Source of the DNA: Aquibacillus saliphilus
GTDB lineage: Bacteria > Bacillota > Bacilli > Bacillales > Amphibacillaceae
Direction of reading: 5' to 3'
NCBI RefSeq assembly: GCF_020404745.1
Contig: NZ_JAIZAP010000020.1
Location: 28,058-92,057 of the forward strand
DNA: 64,000 bases
Below the pieces are notes generated by a model. That model saw only the letters and a list, made by a program, of their open reading frames with translations. It searched no databases and was not told the DNA's origin. Position numbers and translations under genes: made by a program. Positions 7,588-17,279 of the stretch are shown here, piece by piece. Position 1 is the stretch's first letter; every line of letters begins with the position of its first letter.

Positions 7588-9210
7588 ATGCGGATCGACC
7601 CAATTAATTTGGAGACAAACAACAAACTAATAGATGAATACCGTACTAATGGTGAAATTGTGAATAATTTTGATTACCTACCTTATGAAGCATCAACCTT
7701 TCAACAACGGGTCGCTGATTTAAAGGAAAGGGATTTTGATCGAGATGGACTTAGTTCTGTTTTAAAGAAGTTAAATGATGGCTGGAATGCACCTAAGTCT
7801 ACATTAAACAATATCGAGCGGCTTCGGGAGAAGGATAGTGTGGTGGTTATTGGAGGACAACAATCAGGATTGTTAACAGGACCGCTTTATACGATTCACA
7901 AAATTATCTCGATTATAAACCTTGCTAAGAAGCAGGAGAAACAATTAAAGGTGCCAGTAATACCTGTCTTTTGGATTGCTGGGGAAGATCATGATTATGA
8001 TGAGATCAATCATATTATGCAAGAAACTAGTTCTAGAATGAAAAAGTTCAAAACACCACAACGGGTGAAAGGCAAGATATCAATGTCAGAGTTTGAACTT
8101 GATAAAGAAATTACGAAGGCATGGTTAAAACGGATATTTGAGGGATTACAAGAAACAGAGTTCACGAATTCCTACTATCAACTATTTGATCAATTAATAG
8201 ATGAAACAGATACAATTGTTGATTTTTTTGCTAAGGCAATTTTTAGGTTGTTTGATGAGGAAGGAATTGTTTTGATTGATTCTGGAAATAAACTGGTAAG
8301 ACAATTAGAAAGTAAACATTTTCAAGCGATGATAATAAAACAGAAAGAAATCAGTCAAGCCGTTTATCGTTCTAATCAAAAAGTGAAGCAGGCAGGATAT
8401 TCAATCTCAATGGATGTAGAGGCAAATGAGGGACATCTTTTCTTTCATAAGGATGGAGAGAGAGTATTACTTGTGCGTGCTGAAGATGGTTCTTGGCGTG
8501 GTAAACAAAATGAATGTGAGTTTACCACAGACGAACTTTTACATATTGCAAATCAAAGTCCGGAGTTGTTAAGTAATAACGTTGTCACTCGTCCATTAAT
8601 GCAGGAATTATTATTCCCATCCTTAGCTTTTTTAGGTGGACTAGGTGAAATAGGATACTGGTCTGTCTTGAAGCCTGCATTTCAAACATTTGAAATTAAG
8701 ATGCCACCAGTTTTACCAAGATTGTCAATAACAATGATAGATCGAACAACAGAGAAGAAACTTAATCGATTCTCTATTTCAGCCAGCCAAGTGGTTAATC
8801 ACGGTGTTGAATATGAGAGGGGTAACTGGCTAGCATCGCAACCAGCTGCTCCAATCGAACAGTTAACCGATCAAGTCAAGTTCTCGATTGAACGTGCTCA
8901 TAGACCGCTGAAAGAGTTAGCTAAATCGATACGGTCTGACTTAGGTGATGTAGCCGAGAAGAATTTATTTTATCTATTTGAGGATATAGAATATCTAGAA
9001 AATAAATTAATGAATGTGCTTGAAGAGAAATATCACCATGGACTAAAAGATTTTGATGCAATTCAAACATTGCTGCGACCAGAAGGTGGTTTGCAAGAAA
9101 GGTGTTGGAACATTACTCCTTTTCTCAATCAATACGGAGATGATTTTATTAAACAACTAGTTGATCAGTCTTATGATTATCAAGCAGACCATTATCTTGT
9201 CTATTTGTAA
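7588..9210 (+). CDS. bshC: Bacillithiol biosynthesis cysteine-adding protein BshC
   Basis: The 540-residue protein (formerly YllA) is the putative ligase that joins cysteine to glucosaminyl-malate in the last step of bacillithiol synthesis. Recognisable segments are VIGGQQSGLLTGPLYTIHK near residues 88-106, PVFWIAGEDHDYDEINH near 130-146, and a C-terminal coiled region with a FLNQYGDDFIKQL motif. Length is the usual one. AAGGAG lies 9 nt before ATG 7588. A strong terminator separates it from mraZ, so the dcw cluster begins a new transcript. Confidence 0.92.
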   Translation: MRIDPINLETNNKLIDEYRTNGEIVNNFDYLPYEASTFQQRVADLKERDFDRDGLSSVLKKLNDGWNAPKSTLNNIERLREKDSVVVIGGQQSGLLTGPLYTIHKIISIINLAKKQEKQLKVPVIPVFWIAGEDHDYDEINHIMQETSSRMKKFKTPQRVKGKISMSEFELDKEITKAWLKRIFEGLQETEFTNSYYQLFDQLIDETDTIVDFFAKAIFRLFDEEGIVLIDSGNKLVRQLESKHFQAMIIKQKEISQAVYRSNQKVKQAGYSISMDVEANEGHLFFHKDGERVLLVRAEDGSWRGKQNECEFTTDELLHIANQSPELLSNNVVTRPLMQELLFPSLAFLGGLGEIGYWSVLKPAFQTFEIKMPPVLPRLSITMIDRTTEKKLNRFSISASQVVNHGVEYERGNWLASQPAAPIEQLTDQVKFSIERAHRPLKELAKSIRSDLGDVAEKNLFYLFEDIEYLENKLMNVLEEKYHHGLKDFDAIQTLLRPEGGLQERCWNITPFLNQYGDDFIKQLVDQSYDYQADHYLVYL

Positions 9211-9264
9211 ATTATCCTCCCACTTTCCACCACAATTTCAGGTGAAATAATGAAAAGTTGCTTT

Positions 9265-9300
9265 AAAACGCCAGCTGGCTTATGCCGTGCTGGCGTTTTT
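9265..9300 (+). terminator. Terminator after bshC
   Basis: AAAACGCCAGC and its complement GCTGGCG plus five Ts form an 11-bp stem with a 13-nt loop. Confidence 0.92.
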
Positions 9301-9385
9301 GTGTGGTTTGAAATGTTTTTTAATTATAGATAAAAATGATGATTTTAATAAAACTCTGTTATAGTTTAAAAATTGTTTGAAATAG

Positions 9386-9410
9386 GTGGTAGATGGTGGG
9401 GGATTGTGGT
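9386..9410 (+). promoter_or_regulatory. Probable MraZ operator: three GTGG repeats at 10-bp period
   Basis: GTGGT at 9386, GTGGG at 9396 and GTGGT at 9406 are direct repeats with exactly one helical turn between starts. In E. coli MraZ binds TGGGN repeats spaced by 5 nt, also a 10-bp period, upstream of its own gene. A -10-like TACTAT overlaps the last repeat. A fourth GTGGGG at 9427 doubles as the mraZ ribosome-binding site. Confidence 0.7.
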
Positions 9411-9440
9411 ACTATAGAAAAAGAAAGTGGGGCGAGCTAT

Positions 9441-9872
9441 ATGTTTATGGGAGAATTTCAACATTCTATTGATACTAAAGGTCGCATAATCGTCCCAGCT
9501 AAATTTCGTGAGGGGCTTGGAGATATGTTTGTGCTCACTAGAGGTTTAGATCAATGTTTGTTTGCTTATCCCATGAACGAGTGGCGCATCCTTGAAGACA
9601 AATTAAAGAAACTACCACTTACTAAAAAAGATGCCCGTGCTTTTACCCGTTTTTTCTTTTCAGGTGCAGTTGAATGTGAAGTAGATAAACAGGGTAGAAT
9701 AAACATTCCGGCACCTCTTAGAAAATATGCAACGCTAGATAAAGAATGTGTCGTTATTGGTGTTTCTAACCGAATTGAATTCTGGTCTAACAATCAATGG
9801 GAAACTTATGTTGAAGAATCTGAAGAGTCATTTGCTGAAATTGCAGAGAACATGATGGATTTTGATATTTAA
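9441..9872 (+). CDS. mraZ: Transcriptional regulator MraZ
   Basis: A 143-residue protein with two tandem SpoVT/AbrB-like (swapped-hairpin) DNA-binding halves, visible as the repeated [13 protein letters not shown] (about 10-22) and [13 protein letters not shown] (about 84-96). MraZ oligomerises into a ring and represses the dcw operon by binding short direct repeats in front of its own gene. ATG 9441 is selected because the protein then starts [11 protein letters not shown] as in B. subtilis; the longer frame from 9393 would begin inside the operator repeats. GTGGGG lies 8 nt upstream. Confidence 0.95.
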   Translation: MFMGEFQHSIDTKGRIIVPAKFREGLGDMFVLTRGLDQCLFAYPMNEWRILEDKLKKLPLTKKDARAFTRFFFSGAVECEVDKQGRINIPAPLRKYATLDKECVVIGVSNRIEFWSNNQWETYVEESEESFAEIAENMMDFDI

Positions 9873-9977
9873 GTTGGCATTACCTACATATAGTTAAGCC
9901 GAGTTTTGTGAAAAGTTAGTTTTAGACACCTAACCTAAAAAAAGATTAAAACATCGTAGTAAAAGCAGGTGATAAAA

Positions 9978-10955
9978 ATGTTTGAACATTTTAGTGTTTT
10001 AAAAGAAGAAGCTGTAGAAGGTTTAAATATAAAAGCGAATGGTACTTATGTAGATTGTACCCTTGGTGCTGGTGGTCATTCTGAGGTAATCGCTAGACAG
10101 CTATCTGAAGAAGGATTGCTAGTGGCTTTTGACCAAGATTTAAATGCGATAGCAGCTGCCAAAGAACGTCTTGAGCAGTTCAATGACAGAATTGTCTACA
10201 TACATTCAAACTTCCGATTTTTAAAAGAAAAGTTAGCAGAACACAACATCGAACATGTTGACGGCATCTTGTTTGATTTAGGTGTATCCTCGCCGCAGTT
10301 AGATCAAGAAGAAAGAGGATTCAGCTATCAGAATGATGCCAGGCTTGATATGCGAATGGACCAAACACAGGAAATCACGGCATATGAAGTGATTAATCAT
10401 TGGTCATATGAACAACTAGTGAAGATATTCTTCAGGTACGGAGAAGAAAAGTTCTCCAAACAAATAGCTAGGAAAATAGAAGCTCACAGAAATATAAGTG
10501 AAATCAGTACTACATTTGAATTAGTAGAAATTATAAAAGAAGCTATCCCGGCGCCAGCGCGCAGAACTGGAGGGCACCCCGCTAAACGAGTGTTTCAGGC
10601 AATCCGAATTGCAGTGAATGATGAGCTTAATTCCTTTTACGATGTATTACATCAGGCTGCAGAAGTGGTAGATGTGGGTGGTAGAATTTCTATCATCACC
10701 TTCCACTCATTAGAAGATAGACTGTGCAAACAAGCATTTAAGAAGTGGAGTACAACGCCACCTCTACCAAGGAATATCCCGATCATTCCAGAAGGTAGTA
10801 ACCCGCCGTTTAAGCAAATAACTAGAAAACCAATCATAGCAAATGATGATGAGTTAGAACTAAACCGTAGGTCGCGTTCAGCCAAGCTGCGCATCGTAGA
10901 GAAAATGAAACCTTGGGACCCGAAATTTATGTATCAGGAAGGACGGAATAAATAA
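9978..10955 (+). CDS. rsmH: 16S rRNA (cytosine(1402)-N(4))-methyltransferase RsmH
   Basis: The 325-residue SAM-dependent enzyme (MraW) N4-methylates C1402 in the 16S rRNA P site. The SAM-binding loop is [11 protein letters not shown] (about 30-40), followed by DQD and the [14 protein letters not shown] segment, and FHSLEDR near the C-terminus. ATG 9978 follows CAGGTGA by 5 nt; the upstream GTG at 9969 overlaps that site and is rejected. Its TAA shares a base with the ftsL ATG, so translation is coupled. Confidence 0.95.
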   Translation: MFEHFSVLKEEAVEGLNIKANGTYVDCTLGAGGHSEVIARQLSEEGLLVAFDQDLNAIAAAKERLEQFNDRIVYIHSNFRFLKEKLAEHNIEHVDGILFDLGVSSPQLDQEERGFSYQNDARLDMRMDQTQEITAYEVINHWSYEQLVKIFFRYGEEKFSKQIARKIEAHRNISEISTTFELVEIIKEAIPAPARRTGGHPAKRVFQAIRIAVNDELNSFYDVLHQAAEVVDVGGRISIITFHSLEDRLCKQAFKKWSTTPPLPRNIPIIPEGSNPPFKQITRKPIIANDDELELNRRSRSAKLRIVEKMKPWDPKFMYQEGRNK

Positions 10956-11341
10956 TGAGCTCAAGTGAAGCTAGAAGCTGGCAATCATGGCAAGAGGAAG
11001 AAACTAATCCGAACAGACAACCTAAGACTAATCCAAAAGTAAAAATTAAAGTAAAAAAAAGCTGGATAACATCAGGTGAAAAATTTCTATATACTTTATT
11101 TAGTGCAGTAACACTAGTGGCATTATATTTGACTGTTTCTTTTAGCTCTACTACGGACTCATTAAATCGTGAAGTTCAGACACTTGAAGCACAGGTTCAA
11201 AAGCAACAAGTAACGAATGAAAACCTACAATATAAAGTCAAAGAATTTAGTAATCCTGATCGAATTCTGACAATCGCAAAAGAAAATGGGTTATCTATCC
11301 AAAATACGCAAGTAAAACAAGCTAGCCAAATTTCCAATTAA
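10955..11341 (+). CDS. ftsL: Cell division protein FtsL
   Basis: A 128-residue bitopic membrane protein: a basic cytoplasmic segment, one membrane helix (about 48-68) and an extracytoplasmic coiled coil with a leucine pattern (LNREVQTLEAQVQKQ...ENLQYKV). FtsL joins DivIC and DivIB to recruit and activate the septal synthase PBP2B. Sequence conservation in this family is low, so the call rests on topology and on its place between rsmH and pbpB. It overlaps rsmH by 1 nt. Confidence 0.9.
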   Translation: MSSSEARSWQSWQEEETNPNRQPKTNPKVKIKVKKSWITSGEKFLYTLFSAVTLVALYLTVSFSSTTDSLNREVQTLEAQVQKQQVTNENLQYKVKEFSNPDRILTIAKENGLSIQNTQVKQASQISN

Positions 11342-11358
11342 TAAGGGCGTGGATAAGT

Positions 11359-13578
11359 TTGAAGAAAAACAAAACCACCAAGATTATGTCGTCTGTGCTC
11401 ATGTTTGTTTTTGCTGTAGTTTTTTTAATTCTGGCCGGAAGATTTTTGTACATACAAGGTACAGGTGAGGTCGCTGGTGTTTCATTACAGGAGTGGGCGG
11501 ATGAAAAACGGACAAGCTCCTACGAACTTCAAGCAGAACGAGGAACGATTTATGACCGAAATGGGATGGAACTAGCACAAGATCGTGCTGCATACCGACT
11601 TTATGCAATAGTTGATGAGAAATTCACTGCAGACGAAGAGGAGCCTAAGCATGTAGAAAATCCGCAACATACTGCGGAAGTGCTGGCTCCTTTATTAAAT
11701 ATTGAAGCATCTGAGATGGTTGCTACTTTAGAAAAAGGAATAAATGAAGAGAAGTTTCAAGTAGAGTTTGGTGCAAATGGTAAGGATCTCTCTCAAGAAA
11801 AGAGAGACGAAATTGCTGAATTAGATTTGCCAGGTATTCAGTTTACAAAAGAACCAAAGCGATATTATCCTAATGGAATGTTTGCATCACACATAATAGG
11901 TTTAGCGCAGAAAAAGGAAATTGCTACACAAGATGACAATGGTGATGAAAAAATAGAGTTCATAACTCAGGGTGTTAATGGTATTGAAAAACAACTTGAT
12001 GAATCACTAAAAGGTGTTGATGGGCGAATCTCCTATAAACGAGATCGATATAATACCAAGCTGATAGATCCTGAGGAAGTTATTACTGAAGAACAGGATG
12101 GAAAAGATGTCTACCTAACGATTGATCAAAAGATTCAAACACTACTCGAGGATGCGATGTCACAGGTTGAAGAACAATATGATCCTGAGAGAATGACAGC
12201 AATTGTTATGGATCCTAAAACAGGGGAAATAGTAGCGATGAGCAACCGTCCTAGCTATAATCCTAACCAACTTGGAGAAGTGGAAAATTGGTACAATGAT
12301 GCGATAGCTACTCCATTTGAACCAGGATCAACGATGAAGATATTTACCCTTGCAGCTGCGATTGAAGAGGGTGTCTATAATCCGAATGAAACCTATCAAT
12401 CTGGTAGATATCAAAACGACTCAATGAATATCCCGATTCATGACCATAAACGTAGTGGTTGGGGGCAGATTACTTTTGAAGAAGGAATACAGCGGTCCTC
12501 AAACGTTGCAGCCGCAAAATTGGCTTGGGAAAAACTGGGCCCTGACCGGTTTTTAGAATACTTAGAGGCTTTTGGCTTCAATCAACCTACAGGTATTGAT
12601 CTTCCAGGAGAAAAAGCTGGGAAAATTCTATATAACTGGCCACTTGAAAAAATTACTGCTTCATATGGGCAAGGGTCGGTTGTAACCCCGATTCAACAAA
12701 TGATGGCCGCAACTGCAATTGCAAATGACGGAAGTATGGTAAAACCTTATGTTATTTCTAAAGTTGTCGATTCGACGAATAAGAAAACAGTTGAGGAAAA
12801 GAAACCGGAAGTGGTAGATAAACCAATATCTAAAGAGACGGCTAAACAAGTAAGAGATATCCTTGGAACAGTTGTTACTTCCGATAACGGTACAGGAAAA
12901 ATGTACAAGTTGAATGATTACTCGGTTGCAGGTAAAACTGGAACAGCACAAATGCCTAATTCTGAAAATCGTGGATACTTAACCGGAAATGAAAATCACG
13001 TTTTTTCTTTTTTAGGGATGGCTCCCAAAGATAAGCCGGAACTTATGATTTATGTATCTGTCAAACGACCAAACTTAGATGTGCATGAAGCTGGATCGCA
13101 ACCGGTATCGTTTATATTTAAGAATGTTATGGAAAATAGCCTACATTATTTAAACATCCAGCCAGATAAGGACGTTCAAGAGAATATCCATACGGTCAAA
13201 ATTCCTGATGTTGTCGGCAATCCTGTTGACGATGTTAAATCAGAACTTAATCAATTAGGATTAAACGTGATTGCTATCGGAAATGGAAATGCAGTGAAGG
13301 AGATTAATCCGGTGGTTGGTGAAGATGTACTTCCTAACGAGAAAGCATTTTTAATAACAGAGGAGCCACAAATGCCTGATTTAACAGGGTGGTCGATTAG
13401 AGATGTTATGAGACTTGGAGAATTATTAAATTTAGAAGTTGAAGTTAACGGCAGTGGTTTTGCTAATTCGCAAAGTATTGAAAAAGGAAAAGTTATAAAA
13501 AAAGGTGGTAATTTAGTTGTTGAGTTTACGCCACCTAAAGAAAAGATTGTCGACCAAGAAGAAGATAGTAACGAATAA
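11359..13578 (+). CDS. pbpB: Penicillin-binding protein 2B (septal transpeptidase)
   Basis: A 739-residue class B PBP: N-terminal membrane anchor (about 11-28), dimerisation region, transpeptidase domain with the serine in PGSTMK (about Ser324), SSN (about 380-382) and KTGTAQ (about Lys526), then two C-terminal PASTA domains (IPDVVGNPVDDV and MPDLTGWSIRDV). It crosslinks peptidoglycan at the division septum. The start is TTG 11359 with a weak AGGGCGTGG upstream, 17 nt after ftsL, suggesting limited translation. No terminator separates it from spoVD. Confidence 0.95.
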   Translation: MKKNKTTKIMSSVLMFVFAVVFLILAGRFLYIQGTGEVAGVSLQEWADEKRTSSYELQAERGTIYDRNGMELAQDRAAYRLYAIVDEKFTADEEEPKHVENPQHTAEVLAPLLNIEASEMVATLEKGINEEKFQVEFGANGKDLSQEKRDEIAELDLPGIQFTKEPKRYYPNGMFASHIIGLAQKKEIATQDDNGDEKIEFITQGVNGIEKQLDESLKGVDGRISYKRDRYNTKLIDPEEVITEEQDGKDVYLTIDQKIQTLLEDAMSQVEEQYDPERMTAIVMDPKTGEIVAMSNRPSYNPNQLGEVENWYNDAIATPFEPGSTMKIFTLAAAIEEGVYNPNETYQSGRYQNDSMNIPIHDHKRSGWGQITFEEGIQRSSNVAAAKLAWEKLGPDRFLEYLEAFGFNQPTGIDLPGEKAGKILYNWPLEKITASYGQGSVVTPIQQMMAATAIANDGSMVKPYVISKVVDSTNKKTVEEKKPEVVDKPISKETAKQVRDILGTVVTSDNGTGKMYKLNDYSVAGKTGTAQMPNSENRGYLTGNENHVFSFLGMAPKDKPELMIYVSVKRPNLDVHEAGSQPVSFIFKNVMENSLHYLNIQPDKDVQENIHTVKIPDVVGNPVDDVKSELNQLGLNVIAIGNGNAVKEINPVVGEDVLPNEKAFLITEEPQMPDLTGWSIRDVMRLGELLNLEVEVNGSGFANSQSIEKGKVIKKGGNLVVEFTPPKEKIVDQEEDSNE

Positions 13579-13687
13579 TAATAGTGACATCTAAGGCAGG
13601 TAATTAAGCATAAACGAAGCAGTGTTCTACTTTGTTTCACTTATTCATATATTGGATACAAGCTACCTGAAAGTAAGGAGATGTATT

Positions 13688-15619
13688 ATGAAGCGAGTAT
13701 CCAATGTAACAATGAGAAAACGAATAGTCACTGTTTTTCTTTTGGCAATTTTGGCTTTTATTATTATTGATGTCAGGTTGGGCTATGTGCAATTTGTTAT
13801 TGGTGATGTCCTAATGGATCGAGCGAGAGAATCTTGGAGCAGAGACATTACCTTTGAACCTGAACGCGGGAAAATTTTGGACAAGAATGGTGAAATTCTT
13901 GCAGAAAACGTATCAGCGCCAACTGTAATGGTTGTCCCGCGCCAAGTTAAAGAACCGCAAAAAGTTGCAGAACACTTAGCGAATATATTAGATATAACAG
14001 TAGAGAAAGCCTACCTGGAGATAACGCAAAAAGAAAGAATTGTTCGTTTTACTGAAGGTAGGAAACTACCTGAAGATAAAGTAGATGCGATACGGACATT
14101 AAACCTTGATGGCGTTTATATAGCAGAAGACTCGAAACGTCATTATCCTAATGATAACTATCTATCCCATGTCTTAGGTTTCAGTGGTATTGATAATCAG
14201 GGGTTAATGGGTCTCGAGTTATTTTATGACGAGATGCTAAGTGGTGAGGAAGGTACACTTTCTTTTTTCTCCGATGCAAAAGGTCAACGTATGCCTAAAA
14301 TTGCAGATGTTTATCAAGCGCCAAGAGATGGGAATGTTTTGAAACTAACAATTGATTCAAGAATTCAAACGATAATAGAACGTGAGTTAGATTTAGCTGA
14401 AGCTAAATATGATCCAGACGGAGCATTAGCAATTGCAGTTGACCCTGATACTGGTGGAGTATTAGCAATGTCTTCACGTCCGAATTTTCATCCAGAGGAA
14501 TACCAGAAGGCAGATCCCGACATCTACAATAGAAATTTACCAATATGGAGTACCTATGAACCAGGCTCCACTTTTAAAATTATTACGTTAGCTGCTGCAC
14601 TTGAGGAACAAGTTGTCGACCTTCATGAAGATGAATTCGACGATGATGGTGCGATTAAAGTCGGTGGGGCGACGTTGCATTGTTGGAAGAGCGGTGGACA
14701 CGGACATCAAACATATTTAGAAGTTGTCCAAAATTCATGTAACCCTGGATTTGTCTCGCTTGGCATGAAATTAGGCGAAAAGCGATTATTTTCCTATATT
14801 AATGACTTTGGTTTTGGGCAAAAAACGGGGATTGACCTACAAGGTGAGGCAACTGGTATCTTGTTTAAACCAGAACAAGTAGGTCCGGTTGAACTTGCGA
14901 CCACAGCCTTTGGCCAAGGTGTTTCTGTCACACCAATTCAACAAGTGATGGCTGTTTCTGCAGCTATAAACGGTGGCAATTTATATGAACCTTACATTGC
15001 AGATGAATGGTTAGATCCTATTACAGATGAAGTCATCGAAAAAACAGAACCAACTCTTAAGAGTCGTGTTATCTCAGAAGGTACATCACAACAGGTAAGA
15101 GATGCGTTAGAAGGTGTCGTCGCCGTCGGGACTGGTCGGGGTGCTTATGTTGATGGCTACCGGGTCGGTGGCAAGACTGGTACCGCTCAAAAGGTTGGTA
15201 AGGATGGAAAGTATATGAGTAATAATCATATTGTTTCCTTTATTGGTTTTGCGCCCGCGGATGATCCTGAGATTGTTGTTTACTTAGCAATTGATAATCC
15301 AAAGAATACCGTTCAGTTCGGTGGAGTTGTCGCGGCACCTATTGTTGGAAATGTTATTGGTGATAGCTTGAGAGCGCTCGGGGTTGAACCAAGAGATGGC
15401 GGTTTAGAAAAAGAGTATAAATGGCCAGATCAACCTTTAGTAGAAGTGCCAAATTTGCGAGGAGTTATGAGAAAAGATTTACAGAAATATTTAGTAAACC
15501 TATCAATCGAATCCAACGGTACTGGTGATTATATTATCGATCAAGCCCCAGAACCAGGAGTGAAAATTCAACAAGGGGAAGAGATTCGCATTTATTTTGA
15601 TGAAGAAAAACCAGACTAA
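13688..15619 (+). CDS. spoVD: Stage V sporulation protein D (cortex-specific PBP)
   Basis: A 643-residue class B PBP paralogous to PBP2B, with an N-terminal membrane helix (about 12-32), the active serine in PGSTFK (about Ser294), SCN (in QNSCNPG) instead of SSN, KTGTAQ (about Lys496) and a single PASTA domain at the C-terminus. SpoVD works with SpoVE in cortex peptidoglycan synthesis. ATG 13688 with AAGGAG 7 nt upstream is chosen; the longer frame from 13622 has no ribosome-binding site. B. subtilis spoVD is sigma-E controlled; here only a weak GATACAAG -10-like site was seen just upstream. Confidence 0.94.
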   Translation: MKRVSNVTMRKRIVTVFLLAILAFIIIDVRLGYVQFVIGDVLMDRARESWSRDITFEPERGKILDKNGEILAENVSAPTVMVVPRQVKEPQKVAEHLANILDITVEKAYLEITQKERIVRFTEGRKLPEDKVDAIRTLNLDGVYIAEDSKRHYPNDNYLSHVLGFSGIDNQGLMGLELFYDEMLSGEEGTLSFFSDAKGQRMPKIADVYQAPRDGNVLKLTIDSRIQTIIERELDLAEAKYDPDGALAIAVDPDTGGVLAMSSRPNFHPEEYQKADPDIYNRNLPIWSTYEPGSTFKIITLAAALEEQVVDLHEDEFDDDGAIKVGGATLHCWKSGGHGHQTYLEVVQNSCNPGFVSLGMKLGEKRLFSYINDFGFGQKTGIDLQGEATGILFKPEQVGPVELATTAFGQGVSVTPIQQVMAVSAAINGGNLYEPYIADEWLDPITDEVIEKTEPTLKSRVISEGTSQQVRDALEGVVAVGTGRGAYVDGYRVGGKTGTAQKVGKDGKYMSNNHIVSFIGFAPADDPEIVVYLAIDNPKNTVQFGGVVAAPIVGNVIGDSLRALGVEPRDGGLEKEYKWPDQPLVEVPNLRGVMRKDLQKYLVNLSIESNGTGDYIIDQAPEPGVKIQQGEEIRIYFDEEKPD

Positions 15620-15637
15620 AAAAATGTGCATTTCGCA

Positions 15638-15666
15638 ATGTCGAATTCTACAAGTTCTGTTATAAT
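15638..15666 (+). promoter_or_regulatory. Extended -10 promoter for murE
   Basis: TGTTATAAT at 15658-15666 is an extended -10 element (TGnTATAAT). The -35 region is poor (ATGTCG), which extended -10 promoters tolerate. It lies in the 178-base gap between spoVD and murE. Confidence 0.6.
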
Positions 15667-15797
15667 GAAATGATGAAGTGGACCATTCTTATAAATTGTT
15701 TTTTAATTTATCAGTATCACGTAACTCATTAGAGTGATGTCTGGATAGGTATAAGAACGAGCTCCCTTAGTGATTCATTAGAATAGGATGTGTACGA

Positions 15798-17276
15798 ATG
15801 AAACTGAATGAGATTGCCAAAGCTTTATATTTTTATGAAATTACATCTAGTATTGATAATATAGAGATTAATGGCTTAGAGATGGATTCAAGAATAGTTG
15901 AAGAAGGAAATTTGTTTGTATGTATAAAAGGATTTACAGTCGATGGCCATGACTACGCTCATCAAGCTGTAAAGAGAGGAGCAGTAGCGGTAGTGGCAGA
16001 GAGACCGCTTGAATTGACTGTTCCTGTTATTATAGTAAATGATTCCACTAGAGCATTAGCTCTTCTATCAAATAAATTCTATGACTATCCAACAAATAAA
16101 CTGAATTTAATAGGTGTAACTGGTACAAATGGTAAAACTAGTGTCACGCATTTACTTAATGAAATCTTTCAACAACTTGAGCAAGAAACGGGTTTAATTG
16201 GAACTATTCAAATGAAAATGGGAAAAGAGAGCTTTGATGTCAAGAACACAACTCCAGATTCTCTGTTTTTGCAACGAAATTTTGATGAGATGGTTAAACG
16301 AAATATCCAAACAGTTTTCATGGAAGTATCTTCACATGCATTAGACTTAGGAAGAGTGTTTGGTTGTAATTATGATATTGCTGTATTTACCAACTTATCG
16401 CAAGATCATTTAGATTATCATGATACGATGGAGGACTACCTTCGAGCTAAAAGCTTGCTGTTTTCGCAGTTAGGTAATAATTATGATACGAACAAACCTA
16501 AATTCGCGGTAATAAATACAGACGATCCATACAACAAAGCCTTAATAAAAAGTACTTCCCAACCTGTAGTTACCTATGGAATTGACTCAAATGCTGATGT
16601 TAGAGCTACTGATGTTAAACTGAATGCTGATGGGTCAAGCTTTATGTTACATACCTCAAAGGGCAAGTTAGCTATTAATAGTAAACTGGTCGGAAAATTC
16701 AGTGTATATAACCTGCTTGCGGCAACGGCTGCAGCTATTTGTTCAGATGTTCCATTAGAAGTAATTAAGAAGGCATTAGACAGTACAACAGGTGTTAACG
16801 GCCGATTTGAACCAGTTATATTAGGTCAATCATTTGGTGTAATTGTAGATTATGCACATACACCAGATTCACTGGAAAATGTAGTAACTACAATTCGTTC
16901 GTTTGCAAAAGGAAAAGTATATGTGGTTGTAGGCTGCGGTGGAGACAGGGATCGAAAGAAACGGCCGATGATGGCCGAGGTTGCAACTAATTTCGCTGAT
17001 GTTGCCATATTTACGTCTGATAATCCTAGATCAGAAGATCCACGTGATATTGTAAATGACATGGTAGCTGGGATTAGTAAAGACAACTACAAAGTAACTT
17101 TAGACAGAAAAGATGCAATTGAAAATGTGATAAATATTGCCGAAAAAGATGATATTATACTTATTGCTGGAAAAGGTCATGAGACATATCAAATCATTGG
17201 TGACCAAGTGAATGAGTTTGATGATCGGAAAGTAGCAACAGAAGCTATACTCAATAAGTTTGATAAGGAGAACTAA
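15798..17276 (+). CDS. murE: UDP-MurNAc-L-Ala-D-Glu:meso-DAP ligase
   Basis: The 492-residue Mur ligase adds the third residue to the peptidoglycan stem peptide. The ATP loop GTNGKTS is at about 109-115 and the DNPR motif at about 408-411. DNPR is the signature of enzymes that add meso-diaminopimelate rather than lysine, so this organism should have a DAP-type wall. The ATG follows AGGATG by 7 nt. It precedes murF by 3 nt. Confidence 0.95.
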   Translation: MKLNEIAKALYFYEITSSIDNIEINGLEMDSRIVEEGNLFVCIKGFTVDGHDYAHQAVKRGAVAVVAERPLELTVPVIIVNDSTRALALLSNKFYDYPTNKLNLIGVTGTNGKTSVTHLLNEIFQQLEQETGLIGTIQMKMGKESFDVKNTTPDSLFLQRNFDEMVKRNIQTVFMEVSSHALDLGRVFGCNYDIAVFTNLSQDHLDYHDTMEDYLRAKSLLFSQLGNNYDTNKPKFAVINTDDPYNKALIKSTSQPVVTYGIDSNADVRATDVKLNADGSSFMLHTSKGKLAINSKLVGKFSVYNLLAATAAAICSDVPLEVIKKALDSTTGVNGRFEPVILGQSFGVIVDYAHTPDSLENVVTTIRSFAKGKVYVVVGCGGDRDRKKRPMMAEVATNFADVAIFTSDNPRSEDPRDIVNDMVAGISKDNYKVTLDRKDAIENVINIAEKDDIILIAGKGHETYQIIGDQVNEFDDRKVATEAILNKFDKEN

Positions 17277-17279
17277 TCG

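Noticed and set aside
10955..11358. Possible frameshift or missing DivIC-like gene near ftsL
   Set aside because: ftsL is complete with standard topology and 1-nt coupling to rsmH; divIC is normally elsewhere.
13640..13687. Possible sigma-E promoter of spoVD (GATACAAG)
   Set aside because: Only 6 of 8 -10 bases match and there is no -35 at the right distance, though sigma-E control is expected from B. subtilis.
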